Source: Sialis fuliginosa (lineage: Eukaryota > Arthropoda > Insecta > Megaloptera > Sialidae). From it: DNA of 64,000 bases. Of this stretch, positions 1 through 11,536 are shown one piece after another. Position 1 is the stretch's first letter, and every line of letters starts with the position of its first letter. The notes beneath the pieces were generated by a model, which saw only the letters and a list, made by a program, of their open reading frames with translations, was not told the origin of the DNA and ran no database searches. Position numbers and translations under genes: made by a program. The stretch is from the NCBI GenBank assembly GCA_961205875.1, contig OY540815.1:21575638-21639637 (forward strand). Direction: 5' to 3'.

Positions 1-64
1 ATTTTGACGTTTTAAATGTCACTTTGGCGTTTTAAATGTCACTTTGACGTTTTAAATGTCATTT
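1..64. repeat. 20-bp tandem repeat, cut by window edge
   Basis: Three consecutive near-identical 20-base units (actttgacgttttaaatgtc) followed by a decayed fourth (attttgacatttgc). The array probably continues to the left of the window. Confidence 0.85.
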
Positions 65-1338
65 TGACATTTGCATAAATTTAGATTTAGATTGAAATTG
101 TCAAAAAATTAAAAATATATGAAAAACTATTCAGGTGCGTTTTAAGAAAAAATTCGAACTAAGATTTTTTAGTAAAATTTGTATAAAAATTAAATGGTTA
201 ACCAATGCCAGGCAATTTATCTGAACACTATCGGTTTTAGTGAATTTAGCACGAGGAAGCACTGTGCATTTACTTGGCAGATGTTTTTTTTTAATATCTT
301 CGGTTCAATTAACCAGATCAGTACAACAGTAAAATTAGTAATCAAATTCTCTTAATAATAAAAAAATGGAAAGATTAGAGATACCTTTTTCTTCGATATG
401 AATTTCCTTACAAAACTGAATAGTTCAAAAAGTTTGTTACATAACCTAAAAAAACATTTTATAACATGACCAATAGTAACTAGATTTTAATAAAATTTTG
501 GTAAATGATCACAAAAAAATTAGTGTCTCAAATTTCAAATCAATTTTGAATAAAACGTAACTATCACCTGTGCCCAAAATATGAGGCCCTTATTTTTATC
601 CATAAATATAACACAGTTACTAATAAGTTAAAAAAACTGCTATATTTTTTGTGTTTTACATTTTTAATAATCCTAGGTAGATAATAGTCACGATTCAATA
701 GAATTACACGTTTTAAGAGTCCTTGAATCGAGTACGACTATCATCTCAATGACTTCTCTCTGTTGGTGAAACAAACATGGTATTTTAAAATAAAATGTTC
801 TTGTATATCGTAGATGTGCATCTACTATTACCAAAGAGCACTACTAAATAAGAAACGGATGCTTACTCTTGCCAATTGTTGTACTTTTGTATTTATTTTT
901 GAAATGGTTTGAAAAAGAATAAAATTTAATATTGTTATTTTATGTTCTATCCATTTTATGATGTATAAACATTAGGGTGATCCTTATATGGGATTAGAAC
1001 GAATTTTGACTGGACCGCCCCCCAAATCAACTCCAAATAATTTAAAAAAATGTGGAAAACGTTTCAGCCCTCTATCTTGAAAAATGGCCATTACCAGAGG
1101 GGGTGATTTTCCCATTTAAAATACACGTGTTTTTTCGATTTTTCAAAGACCTGCGTACTAGAGTGTCTTAAACTCTTTCTAAAAATCTAGAATACTCATG
1201 AAAGCATTCCTGGTACTCATATTCTATATCTAGATGGATAAATTAAATTTGTGATTCAACGTTGACAAGTATATGGGCCATTTGGTCATTTCATCAAGAG
1301 AAATTTTTTTAAAGCTAGGGAAAAAAATGTGTTTTTTA
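65..1338. other. No gene seen; AT-rich DNA
   Basis: No spliceable exon-like frame. It contains one copy of the AGCAC...CTTGGCAGATG dispersed terminus (242-292) and a slightly GC-richer patch with a C run near 1015-1110 of unknown origin. Confidence 0.6.
242..292 (+). repeat. Dispersed terminus repeat (GCACTGTGCATTTACTTGGC)
   Basis: The segment tttagcacgaggaagcactg... followed by cagatgtttttt recurs at 9232-9282 and 36678-36716, and inverted at 54656-54710 and at the right window edge from 63974. The conserved boundary followed by T-runs suggests the end of a transposable element family whose body I did not identify. Confidence 0.6.
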
Positions 1339-2125
1339 CACCAATCCATGTGGCACGTCAAAATGTATAACTAAACCAGTAAAATTTGACTCTCTTATTT
1401 TTTTCTAAATAAAAAATAGCGCCTGCAGGGGGCTTTAAGGCATACAAAAAAAAGCACCTATAAGTCCAAATGGCATGTTTTGTTGTTAGTTAAAAACAGT
1501 AGAATTTGACTCTCTTTCTTATTTTTTTCTAAATAAAAAATGGCGCCTGCAGGGGCTTTAAAGCAAATAAAAAAAAGCACCTGTAAGTCCAAATGGCATG
1601 TTTTGTTGTTAGTTAAAAACAGTAGAATTTGACTCTCTTTTTTATTTTTTTCTAAATAAAAAATGGCGCCTGCAGGGGGCTTTAAAGCAAATAAAAAAAG
1701 CACCTATAAGTCCAAATGGCATGTTTTGTTGTTAGTTAAAAACAGTAGAATTTGACTCTCTTTCTTATTTTTTTCTAAATAAAAAATGGCGCCTGCAGGG
1801 GCTTTAAAGCAAATAAAAAAAAGCACCTGTAAGTCCAAATGGCATGTTTTGTTGTTAGTTAAAAACAGTAGAATTTGACTCTCTTTTTTATTTTTTTCTA
1901 AATAAAAAATGGCGCCTGCAGGGGGCTTTAAAGCAAATAAAAAAAGCACCTATAAGTCCAAATGGCATGTTTTGTTGTTAGTTAAAAACAGTAGAATTTG
2001 ACTCTTTCTTATTTTTTTCTAAATAAAAAATGGCGCCTGCAGGAGGCTTTCAAGAAAATAAAAAAAAGCACCTGTACTAAGTCCAAATGGCATGTTTTGT
2101 TGTTTGATAAAAACTATACAGTAAT
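1339..2125. repeat. ~123-bp satellite array with 246-bp dimer structure
   Basis: The anchor gcgcctgcag recurs at 1419, 1543, 1666, 1789, 1912 and 2033, giving spacings of 124, 123, 123, 123 and 121. Alternating monomers differ at fixed places (cctataagt versus cctgtaagt, gggggct versus ggggct), so the 246-bp dimer at 1458-1703 repeats essentially identically at 1704-1949. The outermost units are more diverged. Each monomer has a PstI-type CTGCAG site. The identical 81-codon open frames on the minus strand are a product of the repeat. Confidence 0.93.
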
Positions 2126-3460
2126 CCAACTTGTATTTGATCTCTTTTTATAAAATTAATCCGTATAATGGTCAAACATAAACAGATAGAGAAAAGGGCA
2201 AATAAAATTGTAAATTTAGGCACCATTTAGTAAAACATTAACATGTATATGTATATATGTACTATAGTTAGTACGTATATGTTTCTAATTGAGTTTTCAT
2301 TTACTCGTCGTATTTATATATAATCAATTGGGAATACATCAAACAAACAACACGTCGATGTACAATGGTTACTGTGTTTACTGGTTATTGATCAGACACA
2401 ACCACTCTGTGTCTGTTTGTCTCTGATGTTTATTTAATGTTAACGTTCAATACAAAACCTATGTTTTACTTATCGTCAATTGTTTGGGCGCTGTATCAAG
2501 TACATACATTGTCTCGTTGAATCTGTCAAATATTGATGTCTTCATTCGTCATGGTTCTTTCATAATTTATTATATTTTCAGCAGGGACTTGAACCGGAAT
2601 TTATTTATGGTTCAGGTTCGAGTTCGAGTTTGAGTTCAGCATGGTGGGTTCAAAAACCGTTATTTTTTAGAGTCGAAATTCAGGTTCAAATTATAATTAA
2701 CAAATAAAACATTTTTAGTATTATAATAGCTATTAAAATATTGCTAGAAAAAAGGGCAAAAAATAAAATAACATTTTAAAGATTTTTTTTGCAAATTGAA
2801 ATGTACGTAATTCAGTTACAGAATTAAAAAAGAAAATATAAATTATGTAAATTTTAGTAGTTAACTTGATTAGTCATAACTGTCACATCATATCAAAAAT
2901 TCAAATAGATTTCCAGTATCAATACATTTTTCTACAACCGTGTAAAAAGTAGGCTTTTTCATTGACATTTCAGTGTGTAAAGTAGTACTTTTGCGCTCGC
3001 CGTGCGCATTTTTACATTTTTTTTACGATTAATGAATTTTATAAATACTATTGTATTATAGTATTAAACAAATTACTCTAATTTAAGCACTATATTAATT
3101 ATTGTAATGAAAAAAAATATTAATAAAATTAAATAAATTATAAACAATACCTTGTTTTTTTCTTGGCAGAATTCATGGTATTATGTGTAATTTTCATATA
3201 TCAATTTAGATTTTGCATATAGTAAATTTAACATTACAGAATTTGCAGCTTCTAATATCTCTGGTGGTACACACTTATGTTCTTTCTCAGTATCACCACT
3301 TATCCATCTTATATTATAGAATAAGAAATTAAGAAATACATTTTAATGAAAATAGAACTGTCAAAAATTATGTCCAAAGCTAACAAGAGTTGAATTTTAA
3401 TATTAATATGGACAATCATCCTTTTCTTCTATTAATGTTTACTTGAAAAAAATAAGTAGG
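2126..3460. other. No gene seen; AT-rich with short simple repeats
   Basis: A degenerate gttcgagtt/gagttcag stretch lies near 2600-2640 and a small GC island (gcgctcgccgtgcgc) near 2993-3007. No exon or mobile element end was recognised. Confidence 0.55.
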
Positions 3461-3851
3461 TACAGTCGCCTGCATTAATGGTCTTGCAGTTTGTATTCAT
3501 TTTCGTTTATCACAAACTTAGTAGGCTCCTCCCATTTGATTCTTATAATATTTAAATCATTTCTCCATGTATCAAACAAAGACAGATATTTTGAAATTCA
3601 TTTGCTAGATAAAGAACTACTCTTCGTTTATAGTACTCATATATATTTGTACAATTAAATTATTATGTAATCTATTGAAAATTGTATACGTAAATTTTGT
3701 GGCAATAAATATTTGATACTCCGAATTTTAGTATTTAAATATATTAAACTTGATAGAAAAAGATAACCGATGATGTTTGTCTTTAAATTTGGAATCTATT
3801 GTAAGCGATTCTAGCCTTTAGGGTGCCAGACGAGTTCTGCAGGCGACTGTA
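3461..3851. mobile_element. TIR element, TACAGTCGCCTGCA ends
   Basis: TACAGTCGCCTGCA at 3461 is mirrored by TGCAGGCGACTGTA ending at 3851. A 391-bp non-coding element bounded by TA is typical of a Tc1/mariner-derived MITE. Confidence 0.75.
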
Positions 3852-4273
3852 CATACTTATCCCCATTAGCAACTGAGTAACTCATATGTTCCTGTATTAA
3901 TGGAGATTTTCACTAAAGATAATCTTCTACTTTTCTTGTAGTAACATGCAGTATAATTCCATTAAAAACAGAAGTAAAGTAGTTTATTCAGATGCTACTG
4001 ACTATATACATATATGACCGACCGACAGCGGTAGTTTATGTGTATGTATAGAGGTATGTTGTGTGAGTATGTTCTTTGTTCTCCGCCCCTGGCACTCATT
4101 AGAGACAGTTGACGCGATATAAACAGGCATGTAAACTGTTTTATGTCGTAACAACTCTATCGCCGCTAATTGGAGAAAATCTTAACATAACAACAAAACA
4201 GAAATGAATAGAGTTAAAACCAAGATGACTTATAATACTTAAGTCCACTTTGAAGTCAATGTTTTATAAACAT
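3852..4273. other. No gene seen
   Basis: Non-coding spacer between two MITEs; nothing recognisable beyond a short gaccgaccgac run near 4017. Confidence 0.5.
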
Positions 4274-4692
4274 AAGGTACTGGCACTAGTCTTGGCCACT
4301 TGTAAGTTGGTATTGATTAGCCTCTTTTTTATAATTTTCATGAAATGTTAATAATAAAACTAGCGTATCTCTTTATTTAATATTATTAAATTCGCAAATA
4401 TAATTTGTTTTTAATTATAGCCGAAAATAAATAAATAAAGTTCAGTAATGAGCTCCCAGTAATGGACACTTGCTAATGATTATAAAATGAAGAATCGTAA
4501 AATTAGTTTAAATGTCAACCATTTTGACACCTATTGGCCGATTGTCGTCAAATCACGTTGTAAGACAGTATATCGATTAATATTCAGAAATGGTAGTAAT
4601 CAAATATCAACAAATATTTATAATTCAGTACATTTAAATAATTTAAAAATAGCCATTACTGGGGTCATATCCAGGACTAGTGCCAGTACCTT
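4274..4692 (+). mobile_element. MITE, AAGGTACTGGCAC family (copy 1, full length)
   Basis: Starts AAGGTACTGGCACTAGTC and ends GACTAGTGCCAGTACCTT, a clear terminal inverted repeat over 419 bp. Internal landmarks shared by the family are tggacacttgctaatgatta, cattttgacacctattggcc and agccattactggggtcatat. The small open frame at 4487-4705 lies wholly inside it and is not a gene. Confidence 0.85.
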
Positions 4693-5437
4693 ATTTGTTT
4701 TTTAATTGATGATTTTCGAAGTTATTTCAAGGCCAATATGTTTTTATTGCTGAATCTTATTTCATATGTTTGGAACATTTTTTCATTCGCCTTCTATTTT
4801 CACTGGCCGACTAGATTACCTGATCTAATATCAGTCGATTCCTTTTTATGGGGTTATCTTAAAAAAGGTATATTACGATTCACCGACTACTTCAAAAAAT
4901 GAAAAAGCGTATTAGAAATGCTTATAGATAAGTATTAGTAAAGAAAATCTACTGTCTCTTCCTGAATCTTTCGTAATACGTATTGGTAATAAGATTGGAA
5001 GTTCAAGGTCATTATTTTGAACATTTATTGAAATAAAATTAAAATACATTTTTTTGTTACAATAAAAAATTATCTTTGATCATAATTTACAGAAAAAAAT
5101 ATGCTTTTTTACGTAAATTAATAAGATTTTGCAAAAAAAGTTTATTTTTAAATGATCTTTTCAAACCTGCATACTAGAAATCTCGCAAATAAAATTTGCT
5201 GTTGACTTCGTTGGGGTGTTAATCGAAGAAACTAGGCGTCAATATAATCTGAATAAAATTTAATCGAATTATGTCCTACAGTTTTTTTATTATAATTAAA
5301 AGACTGCAAAAAAGTAAATTTCAGAATTTCTTGAAAAAGATTTATCAGACCTTATTAATTTTCATGGCAATCGATACTTTGAAATACTACGAAACAATCA
5401 ATTAAAAAAAAGTAGCCCAGACAAAAACTATATGGAT
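4693..5437. other. No gene seen
   Basis: AT-rich spacer; no repeat family, exon or element end was recognised here. Confidence 0.5.
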
Positions 5438-5868
5438 ACAATAAATAATCAGTATTCAAGTATTGATAGTCATACCATGTTAGGAATCTGGTTGTGTGGA
5501 CCTCAAGGGTCACACCCCAGGGCTTGTTTTAAGACTATGTTGGTTTAAAAACATTTCGTTGAGTCAACTGATTCAAATTGATTCACCTATATAAAATAAA
5601 GGGAAAACTAAATCAAAATCTAGACAACTCATTTTCTAGACTATTATCTAAACTAAAATTTGAAAACAATAAATAATCAGTATACAAGTATTGATAATAA
5701 TTCCATGTTAGGAAGCTGGTTGTGTGGACCTCAAGGGTCACACCCCAGGGCTTGTTTTAAAACTATGTTATGTTGGTCTAAAAATACTGATTCAAATTGA
5801 TTCACCTGTATAAAATAAAGGGGAAACTAAATCAAAATCTAGACAATTCATTTTCTAGGATATTATCT
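5438..5868 (+). repeat. Direct tandem duplication, ~228-bp unit, two copies
   Basis: Unit one begins acaataaataatcag at 5438 and unit two begins with the same bases at 5666. Both contain gttgtgtggacctcaagggt followed by cacaccccagggcttg, where gtgtgGacc...ggtcacac can form a small hairpin. Both end near cattttctag. The second unit has small deletions. Confidence 0.85.
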
Positions 5869-7162
5869 TCAGTTGGAAAAGCATTACGAATTTATCTTTC
5901 TTTCCCAGCCTCACAGAATGAGTACACACACATACATAGACGCTTTAGTGAACGTATCATACGTATAAGCAGTTTACGAAGTGACAAGATGAAATATTGA
6001 ATTTTAATTTTAACACTTTGTTCGAAGAAGCTCGCTATATGTGAAACAACAACAAGAAGAGAGAAGTAGAAGAAGAATTAGGATGGTAATTAATCATATT
6101 AGTTATATAACATATCCGAGACAAAGAAAAGGCGAGAAGTGCGCGCGAGAAAACGCTGTAACGTTTAATTACATCTCACGTTATTTAATTGTAACGTAAT
6201 TATCTCTTTTTTATTTTATTTCTGAATCAGCACGTACTGGAAATAATTGCTTAGATGCGGGTAGTCTTACACACTTTATAGCCTTTGGTCTTTAGTGCAA
6301 TTTAAAATCTATTTCCCAAATAAAAACGTGGGTACGTATTCTTTGCATTTTGTTAAATATCTGTTAAAATTTCGTTTGATAAACTCAAGAAAGAAATTTC
6401 AAGCTACTGAATTAGCGCACATTCACGATCTTAAAACTTCCATTTTTTTTAAATTACGAGCAAGTGTGGTAGCTAAAGAATGAAGTTAGCATTTTCACGT
6501 AAAAGGATTTTGAATTTGTCGAAATGATTTTTTAAATATCTTACGAAATTAGCACTAAATATGCGCTAATTCAGTACACCAATTTGGTCGTGTTTTCGAC
6601 AATGATGTGTGCTAACTTAAACACTAAGCTAAAATAAAACCCATCGCTCCAAAAATTAGCACTAAATATATTTATGCCAATTTCTTTTTCAAGCGATCAA
6701 TTCGAATTTAAGTCTTAAGTCAGCGCCCACTCATGCTTATTTTCGAATACATTGATAATTAATTGCTTCTGAATTGTCTAATGCAAGTTATAAATTAGCA
6801 CTAAATGTTTGGCACTTGATTTGTTAAGATTTGTCCTTATTTTACATACTTGAGTATGCTAGCTTAAATCATAAGCTGGCACACTCGCTCGTAATTTTTT
6901 TAATAAAAGAGTTTTTTGCGTACTAAATTAGCATTAAATAGGCTCTAATTTAGTATTCTTCTTTTATCGATGTGTGCTACATTTGTTGTACTAATTTAAT
7001 GTACCTTAATCATTCTGTATATCATCGTTGTAAATCATTTTGTGTATTCTACATATAAAAAATAAAAATGTAATTATCTTGGTTTAATTTAACAGGCAAA
7101 CTAATATTTGTATCTACTTGAAACAAAACTTATTCCCCTATTAAATTATACTTACATACATA
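5869..7162. other. No gene seen; repeated ATTAGCACTAAAT motif
   Basis: ATTAGCACTAAAT occurs at 6548, 6655 and 6794, and as ATTAGCATTAAAT at 6928. GTGTGCTA-like words lie between them. Partly inverted flanks (gagcaagtgtgg near 6459, cacactcgctcgt near 6880) suggest an old fold-back repeat. No exon. Confidence 0.5.
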
Positions 7163-7575
7163 TACAGTGTATTCCAAGTTGATTAAGCCATAGGAAATTT
7201 AATATGGAGACAATTAGAAATGTTTTAGTAGCCTTTGGTCAAATTTAACGATGTGTGATTGGTGCATTTTGAAATGCCGCCTCGGAACTAACTGATAAAT
7301 TTTAAATTAATCAACAGTATTTTGTTTTCAACTTTAGTAAAGAATAAAATACATTAATGAAATTAAAGTAAGCATCCTAGATAAAATTATAATAATATTT
7401 TTTAGCAGATATAAAATTGAAAACAAAATACTAATGACAATTTTACTAAATTTTGTGGCGGCATTTCAAAATGCACCAATAACACATCGTTAAATTCGAT
7501 CAAAGGTTACTACAACACTTCTAATTGTCCCCATGTTAAATTTCCTATGGCTTAATCAACTTGGAATACACTGTA
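7163..7575 (+). mobile_element. Fold-back MITE, TACAGTGTATTCCAAG family (copy 1)
   Basis: TACAGTGTATTCCAAGTTGA at the left and its reverse complement ending CTTGGAATACACTGTA at the right. The inverted homology extends inward through aacgatgtgtgattggtgca and aatgccgc, so most of the ~413 bp pairs with itself. TA flanks suggest a Tc1/mariner-type target. Confidence 0.85.
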
Positions 7576-7950
7576 TATATTTATAAACATAATTAGATTT
7601 TTATTCTGAAATTACTTTTTAGTTTAAATATTGACACACCTATCTCAAATTTCTATCAGGTAAATAATTTAGCACGAAAGTTGACTTTTGTTCCGTATTA
7701 GTAATACTCGCAATTAAAAAATACATTTTATTGATAAATGCGTTTTTAATTACCCTTTGCGTCCCTTGACAGTGACATATCGAATGAGCATCCATCATTA
7801 TGTATAATTAGTATACTTTGTTTATTTTATACCTAATCATTGTTCATATATTTATTCTCATTACGAATTAACGTTCTGTACATATTATATATAAATATAT
7901 GAGTAAAATAATGTGTGTATTAAATTCATTCCACCTGCAGGTTTGATATA
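7576..7950. other. No gene seen
   Basis: AT-rich spacer between two elements with no recognisable content. Confidence 0.5.
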
Positions 7951-8672
7951 TACAGGGTGTCTCATAAACATACCTACAAAATTTCAGTAATTGTTGAGGA
8001 CATTAAAACAATTGTTTTTTTATTAATAAACTCATGTTCGAAAATGAGCCGTTTTAGCAGTAGAGCAAAAGAAAGGATCCAGCACAAATGTGAATTTTTT
8101 TTTGTAACTTGATAGTTCAAAGTAGGCTGATCATAAAATGTAATGGGTACAACCAACGAAAAGCAATAATTTCTGCTCCAGGAGGGACCCAAACATTCTA
8201 TGTTTTCATGTCCTAAAGCAGCGGTTCTTAAACTTATGTGGTCTAGGGACCCTCTTTTTTAATCATTGGTAAATAGAAATCAGAGGTTATTTTAAGAAAA
8301 TTCTCCAACTGCAAATACACTTTGTATATGTCTCTCTTACATATTATTCTGACCTTTTTTTGCTCTACACTTACACTTTTTTTTATTTTTCTTTCTACTT
8401 GCAATTTTTCAAGTACAGAAATCAGCTTTTACAACTGCCGTTTCAATTTTTGGAACTGCAGAAACAAGCTACAAATACACATTAAAATAACCTCTAATAG
8501 AAATATGTAAAGGTACTTTAATTTATGCCAGATATGTTTCACGAACCCCTGGCAAAAGTTCGGTAGACCCTAGTTTAAAAACCGCTGTACTAAGGGATCA
8601 ACTTTTAAAAGATTTTTTATAACATTTATTTATTTATGAAAGTTTGTCAGTATGTTTACGGGACAGCCTGTA
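7951..8672. mobile_element. TIR element, TACAGGGTGTC ends, host of a nested hAT-like element
   Basis: TACAGGGTGTCTCATAAACA at 7951 mirrors TGTTTACGGGACAGCCTGTA ending at 8672 (about 20 of 23 positions pair). The element is 722 bp, of which 8219-8587 is a later insertion. A minus-strand frame at 7974-8192 could be decayed transposon coding, but I recognise no domain. Confidence 0.7.
8219..8587. mobile_element. hAT-like MITE nested in the 7951-8672 element
   Basis: Termini CAGCGGTTCTTAAACTT and AGTTTAAAAACCGCTG form the short inverted repeats typical of hAT elements. Flanking octamers tcctaaag and tactaagg agree at six of eight positions, consistent with an aged 8-bp target duplication. 369 bp, non-coding. 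Confidence 0.75.
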
Positions 8673-9733
8673 TGTAAAATTAAATTTTAGTTAAATATTA
8701 TAATATTATGTTCGTAGAAAAACATTATTTACATCACAGAAAATGTAATTGCAAAATATACAAATGGTATATATCTAATATTTTAATAATAGGTTATTAT
8801 GACAATGATAATTTTGTTTTCATATATTATTATTATAATAAAAATATAATTATAAATTAATAATATTGAATACATTCAATATTAATCATTTAATATAACA
8901 AACAAAATGTTTCGCTATATTTCTATTAAATAAATTATTAAATTAGTATGAGTGTAGCAAAATCAATAAATTAATTGTTAAATTCCATTTAGAAATATAT
9001 TTTTTTAATTTGTGAAAAGAATGTTAAAAAACGATTATTTTTTATTTATATTATATTATTTAAAAATATGTTTATATCTTAAAAGGTAAGGGGATCCCAA
9101 AATTGTGTTTTTTTTTCAAAATATCTCAGAAACAACGTGGAAATTTATTTTAGAGCATTACATTTTCTATAAAAAGAACATTACAATTTTTATAAAAAAA
9201 TATTCCCTTATAAACATATATATTGTAGAATTTAACACGAAAAAGCACTGAGCAATCACTTGGCAGATGTTTTTTAAATTTATTTTTTAATATGTTCAGA
9301 GAATTCAAACATATATGTATAAATCTCTCACGGTGCTTTGGAAGCCAACCAAAATAAAAAAATAAAATGATTACCTCTGATCTGTTTCTACAGTTCAATT
9401 ATTTAGTATTTAAGGAACATTTTAAGATCAAAAAGAAAAAAAATCGTTATAAGGCAAGCGTAGGGTTCCAAGGTAAAGCAAGGGCTCGAGTCGAAATGTA
9501 ACATTTTTATATACCTATACCTTTATAAACCATACTTTGTTTTCTTTTTGGAAATAAAAACATCCTTTAATGAGCCCAAATTTGTGTGTCTTAGGCGTTA
9601 TACATGATAATATTAATATAGATAACACCTACCAATTTTTGGAATCTTAAGTTTTGGTAATATAATATAAATATATATATAAAGTTTCATAATTGTAATT
9701 TAAGCAAGTGCAAATTTTAAACGTATTTAAATA
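8673..9733. other. No gene seen
   Basis: Extremely AT-rich. It holds a copy of the CTTGGCAGATG terminus repeat at 9232-9282 followed by cacggtgctttggaagcc near 9329. The minus-strand frame at 9150-9398 overlaps that repeat and has no coding signature. Confidence 0.5.
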
Positions 9734-10146
9734 TACAGTGTATTCCAAGTTGATTAAGCCATAGGAAATTTAACATGAGGACAATTAGAAGTGTTGTAGT
9801 AACCTTTGATTGAATTTAACGATGTGTGATTGATGCATTTTGAAATGCCGCTACAAAATTTAGTAAAATTGTCATTAGTATTTTGTTTTCAATTTTATAT
9901 CTGCCAAAAAATATAATTATAATTTTATCTAGGATGCTTACTTTAATTTCATTAATGTATTTTATTCTTTCTTAAAGTTGAAAACAAAATACTGTTGATT
10001 AATTTAAAATTTATCAGTTAGTTTCGATGCGGCATTTCAAAATGCACCAATCATACATCGTTAAATTAGACCAAAGGTTACTACAACATTTCTAATTGTC
10101 CCCATGTTAAATTTTCTATGGCTTAATCAACTTGGAATACACTGTA
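9734..10146 (-). mobile_element. Fold-back MITE, TACAGTGTATTCCAAG family (copy 2, inverted)
   Basis: Same ends as the 7163 copy but with the internal sequence reversed (ccgctacaaaatttagt near the left, agtttcgatgcggcatttc near the right). 413 bp. It lies about 2.2 kb from copy 1 in opposite orientation. Confidence 0.85.
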
Positions 10147-10446
10147 TATTTATTTGTTATATTTGTGGCTCTTCATGGCCCCCTTATGGGAAGGTCACGG
10201 TTCCTTAGGGGGCCGCGGTTCACCACTTTAAGAAACCTTGCTCTTGATGAAGATTATTTCGAAGAATAAAAGAGTTTTTTCATTGTTAGGCCAAAGACTT
10301 TTCATAAACTAGATTCTAAATTGTTATAAATATATTTCTAAACTGATGTGACATAAATTAAACATTAAAATTAATATTAGAATGTCTCCATTTAGCAGAA
10401 GTGACATATCAGCTTTTACCAAATAGGTACGGAATTATAAGTTTAA
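10147..10446. other. No gene seen; possible hAT end fragment
   Basis: gggggccgcggttcacca followed by ctttaagaaacc near 10208-10243 resembles an isolated hAT terminus; no partner end was found. Confidence 0.4.
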
Positions 10447-10647
10447 CTAACAAAACAAAGTAACCACTTTGAACGTTTGTAACCGCGTAAAGGACGTCTA
10501 ATATAACCTAACCTAACCTAACCTAACCTAACCTAACCTAACCTAACCTAACCTAACCTAACCTAACCTAACCTAACCTAACCTAACCTAACAAAACAAA
10601 GTAACCACTTTGAACGTTTGTAACCGCGTAAAGGACGTCAAATATAA
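10447..10647. repeat. Interstitial telomeric (CCTAA)17 block between 60-bp direct repeats
   Basis: Positions 10507-10591 are 17 uninterrupted CCTAA units, the complement of the insect telomere repeat TTAGG. On both sides lies the same 60-bp segment (10447-10506 and 10588-10647), beginning ctaacaaaacaaagtaacca and containing gtttgtaaccgcgtaaagga. The two copies differ at one position (gtcTaata versus gtcAaata). This could be telomeric DNA captured at a staggered break, or one and a half units of a 141-bp tandem repeat. Confidence 0.93.
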
Positions 10648-10947
10648 CAACCGCGACTGTAAAATATTTAAAACATAAGCACATAATAAAGTTTACGCCC
10701 TACAAGTTATAGAATGAAATTAGTTTCACTTCTTCTTTATATATTTCACTGTTTCTTCGGAGAAAATAATTAGGGACGTTATGTTTTTATGGGCGACAGG
10801 CTCGTATTAGAGATATTTATCTTATTACAGTAATTATTTATTTATTGAAGACAATTTTCTTAATGTATCGAATAATATTTTTTCTATTAGCCGCCATTAA
10901 TTACGTAAGGATAATTTTTGTCTCTACTTCCCTCCTCGTTTCGAAAT
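10648..10947. other. No gene seen
   Basis: Short AT-rich spacer without recognisable content. Confidence 0.45.
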
Positions 10948-11536
10948 AAGGTTATCCTGTAGTTCAATTTTAAGAGTTGCTACAAGGGGGGTCTTGTTTC
11001 CCATTTAAATAACATGGAAAAATTATTCTTTAGTATTGAAATTGGTATTACTGATTCACGATAAAAAAAATTAAGGATGTCATTTTGTAGAGAGTAAAAT
11101 TATGTTCTAACAATGCTAGTTTTCGGCGTTTCCGATAGCTCAGAAGTAGGGTAATATATTGTTATTTAATTGATATTTATAGAAAATTTAAAACACCTAT
11201 AACTCTCTGAGCTATTTTTATAGAAAATTAATTTTTTTTACAAAATTGTCATTTAACTTATTTTTATAGAAACAATAATTTAGCCGTGAGAGCCTTTTAG
11301 ACGTACAATTTAACAAATAAATCACTTTGAATACCTGTAACATTTGATACGTTGAATTGAGAGACATGACTTTTTAGACACTTTTGTAGGGAATTTTATC
11401 TTCTACTAAATGATGTCCTTAAAAAAATGTCATTAGTTATTATGAATCGGGAATACCAACTTTAGTACGAAATTTAAATGGGAAACGGGACCCCTCTTTC
11501 CGGCACCTCTTAAAATTGAACTACAGGATAATCCTT
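10948..11536. mobile_element. Fold-back element, AAGGTTATCCTGTAGTTC ends
   Basis: AAGGTTATCCTGTAGTTCAA at 10948 is mirrored by TTGAACTACAGGATAATCCTT ends at 11536, shortened here by a base. Inverted homology continues inward through tttcccatttaaat / atttaaatgggaaa and aaggatgtcattt / aaatgatgtcctt. Arms of about 150 bp or more flank a central loop; no coding frame. Confidence 0.75.

Noticed and set aside
1458..1949. Two identical adjacent 81-codon minus-strand open frames
   Set aside because: They are the 246-bp satellite dimer read twice; each ends at the same stop, and there is no start context or domain.
10447..10647. Chromosome end
   Set aside because: The telomeric repeat is short and has unique sequence on both sides, so it is interstitial.
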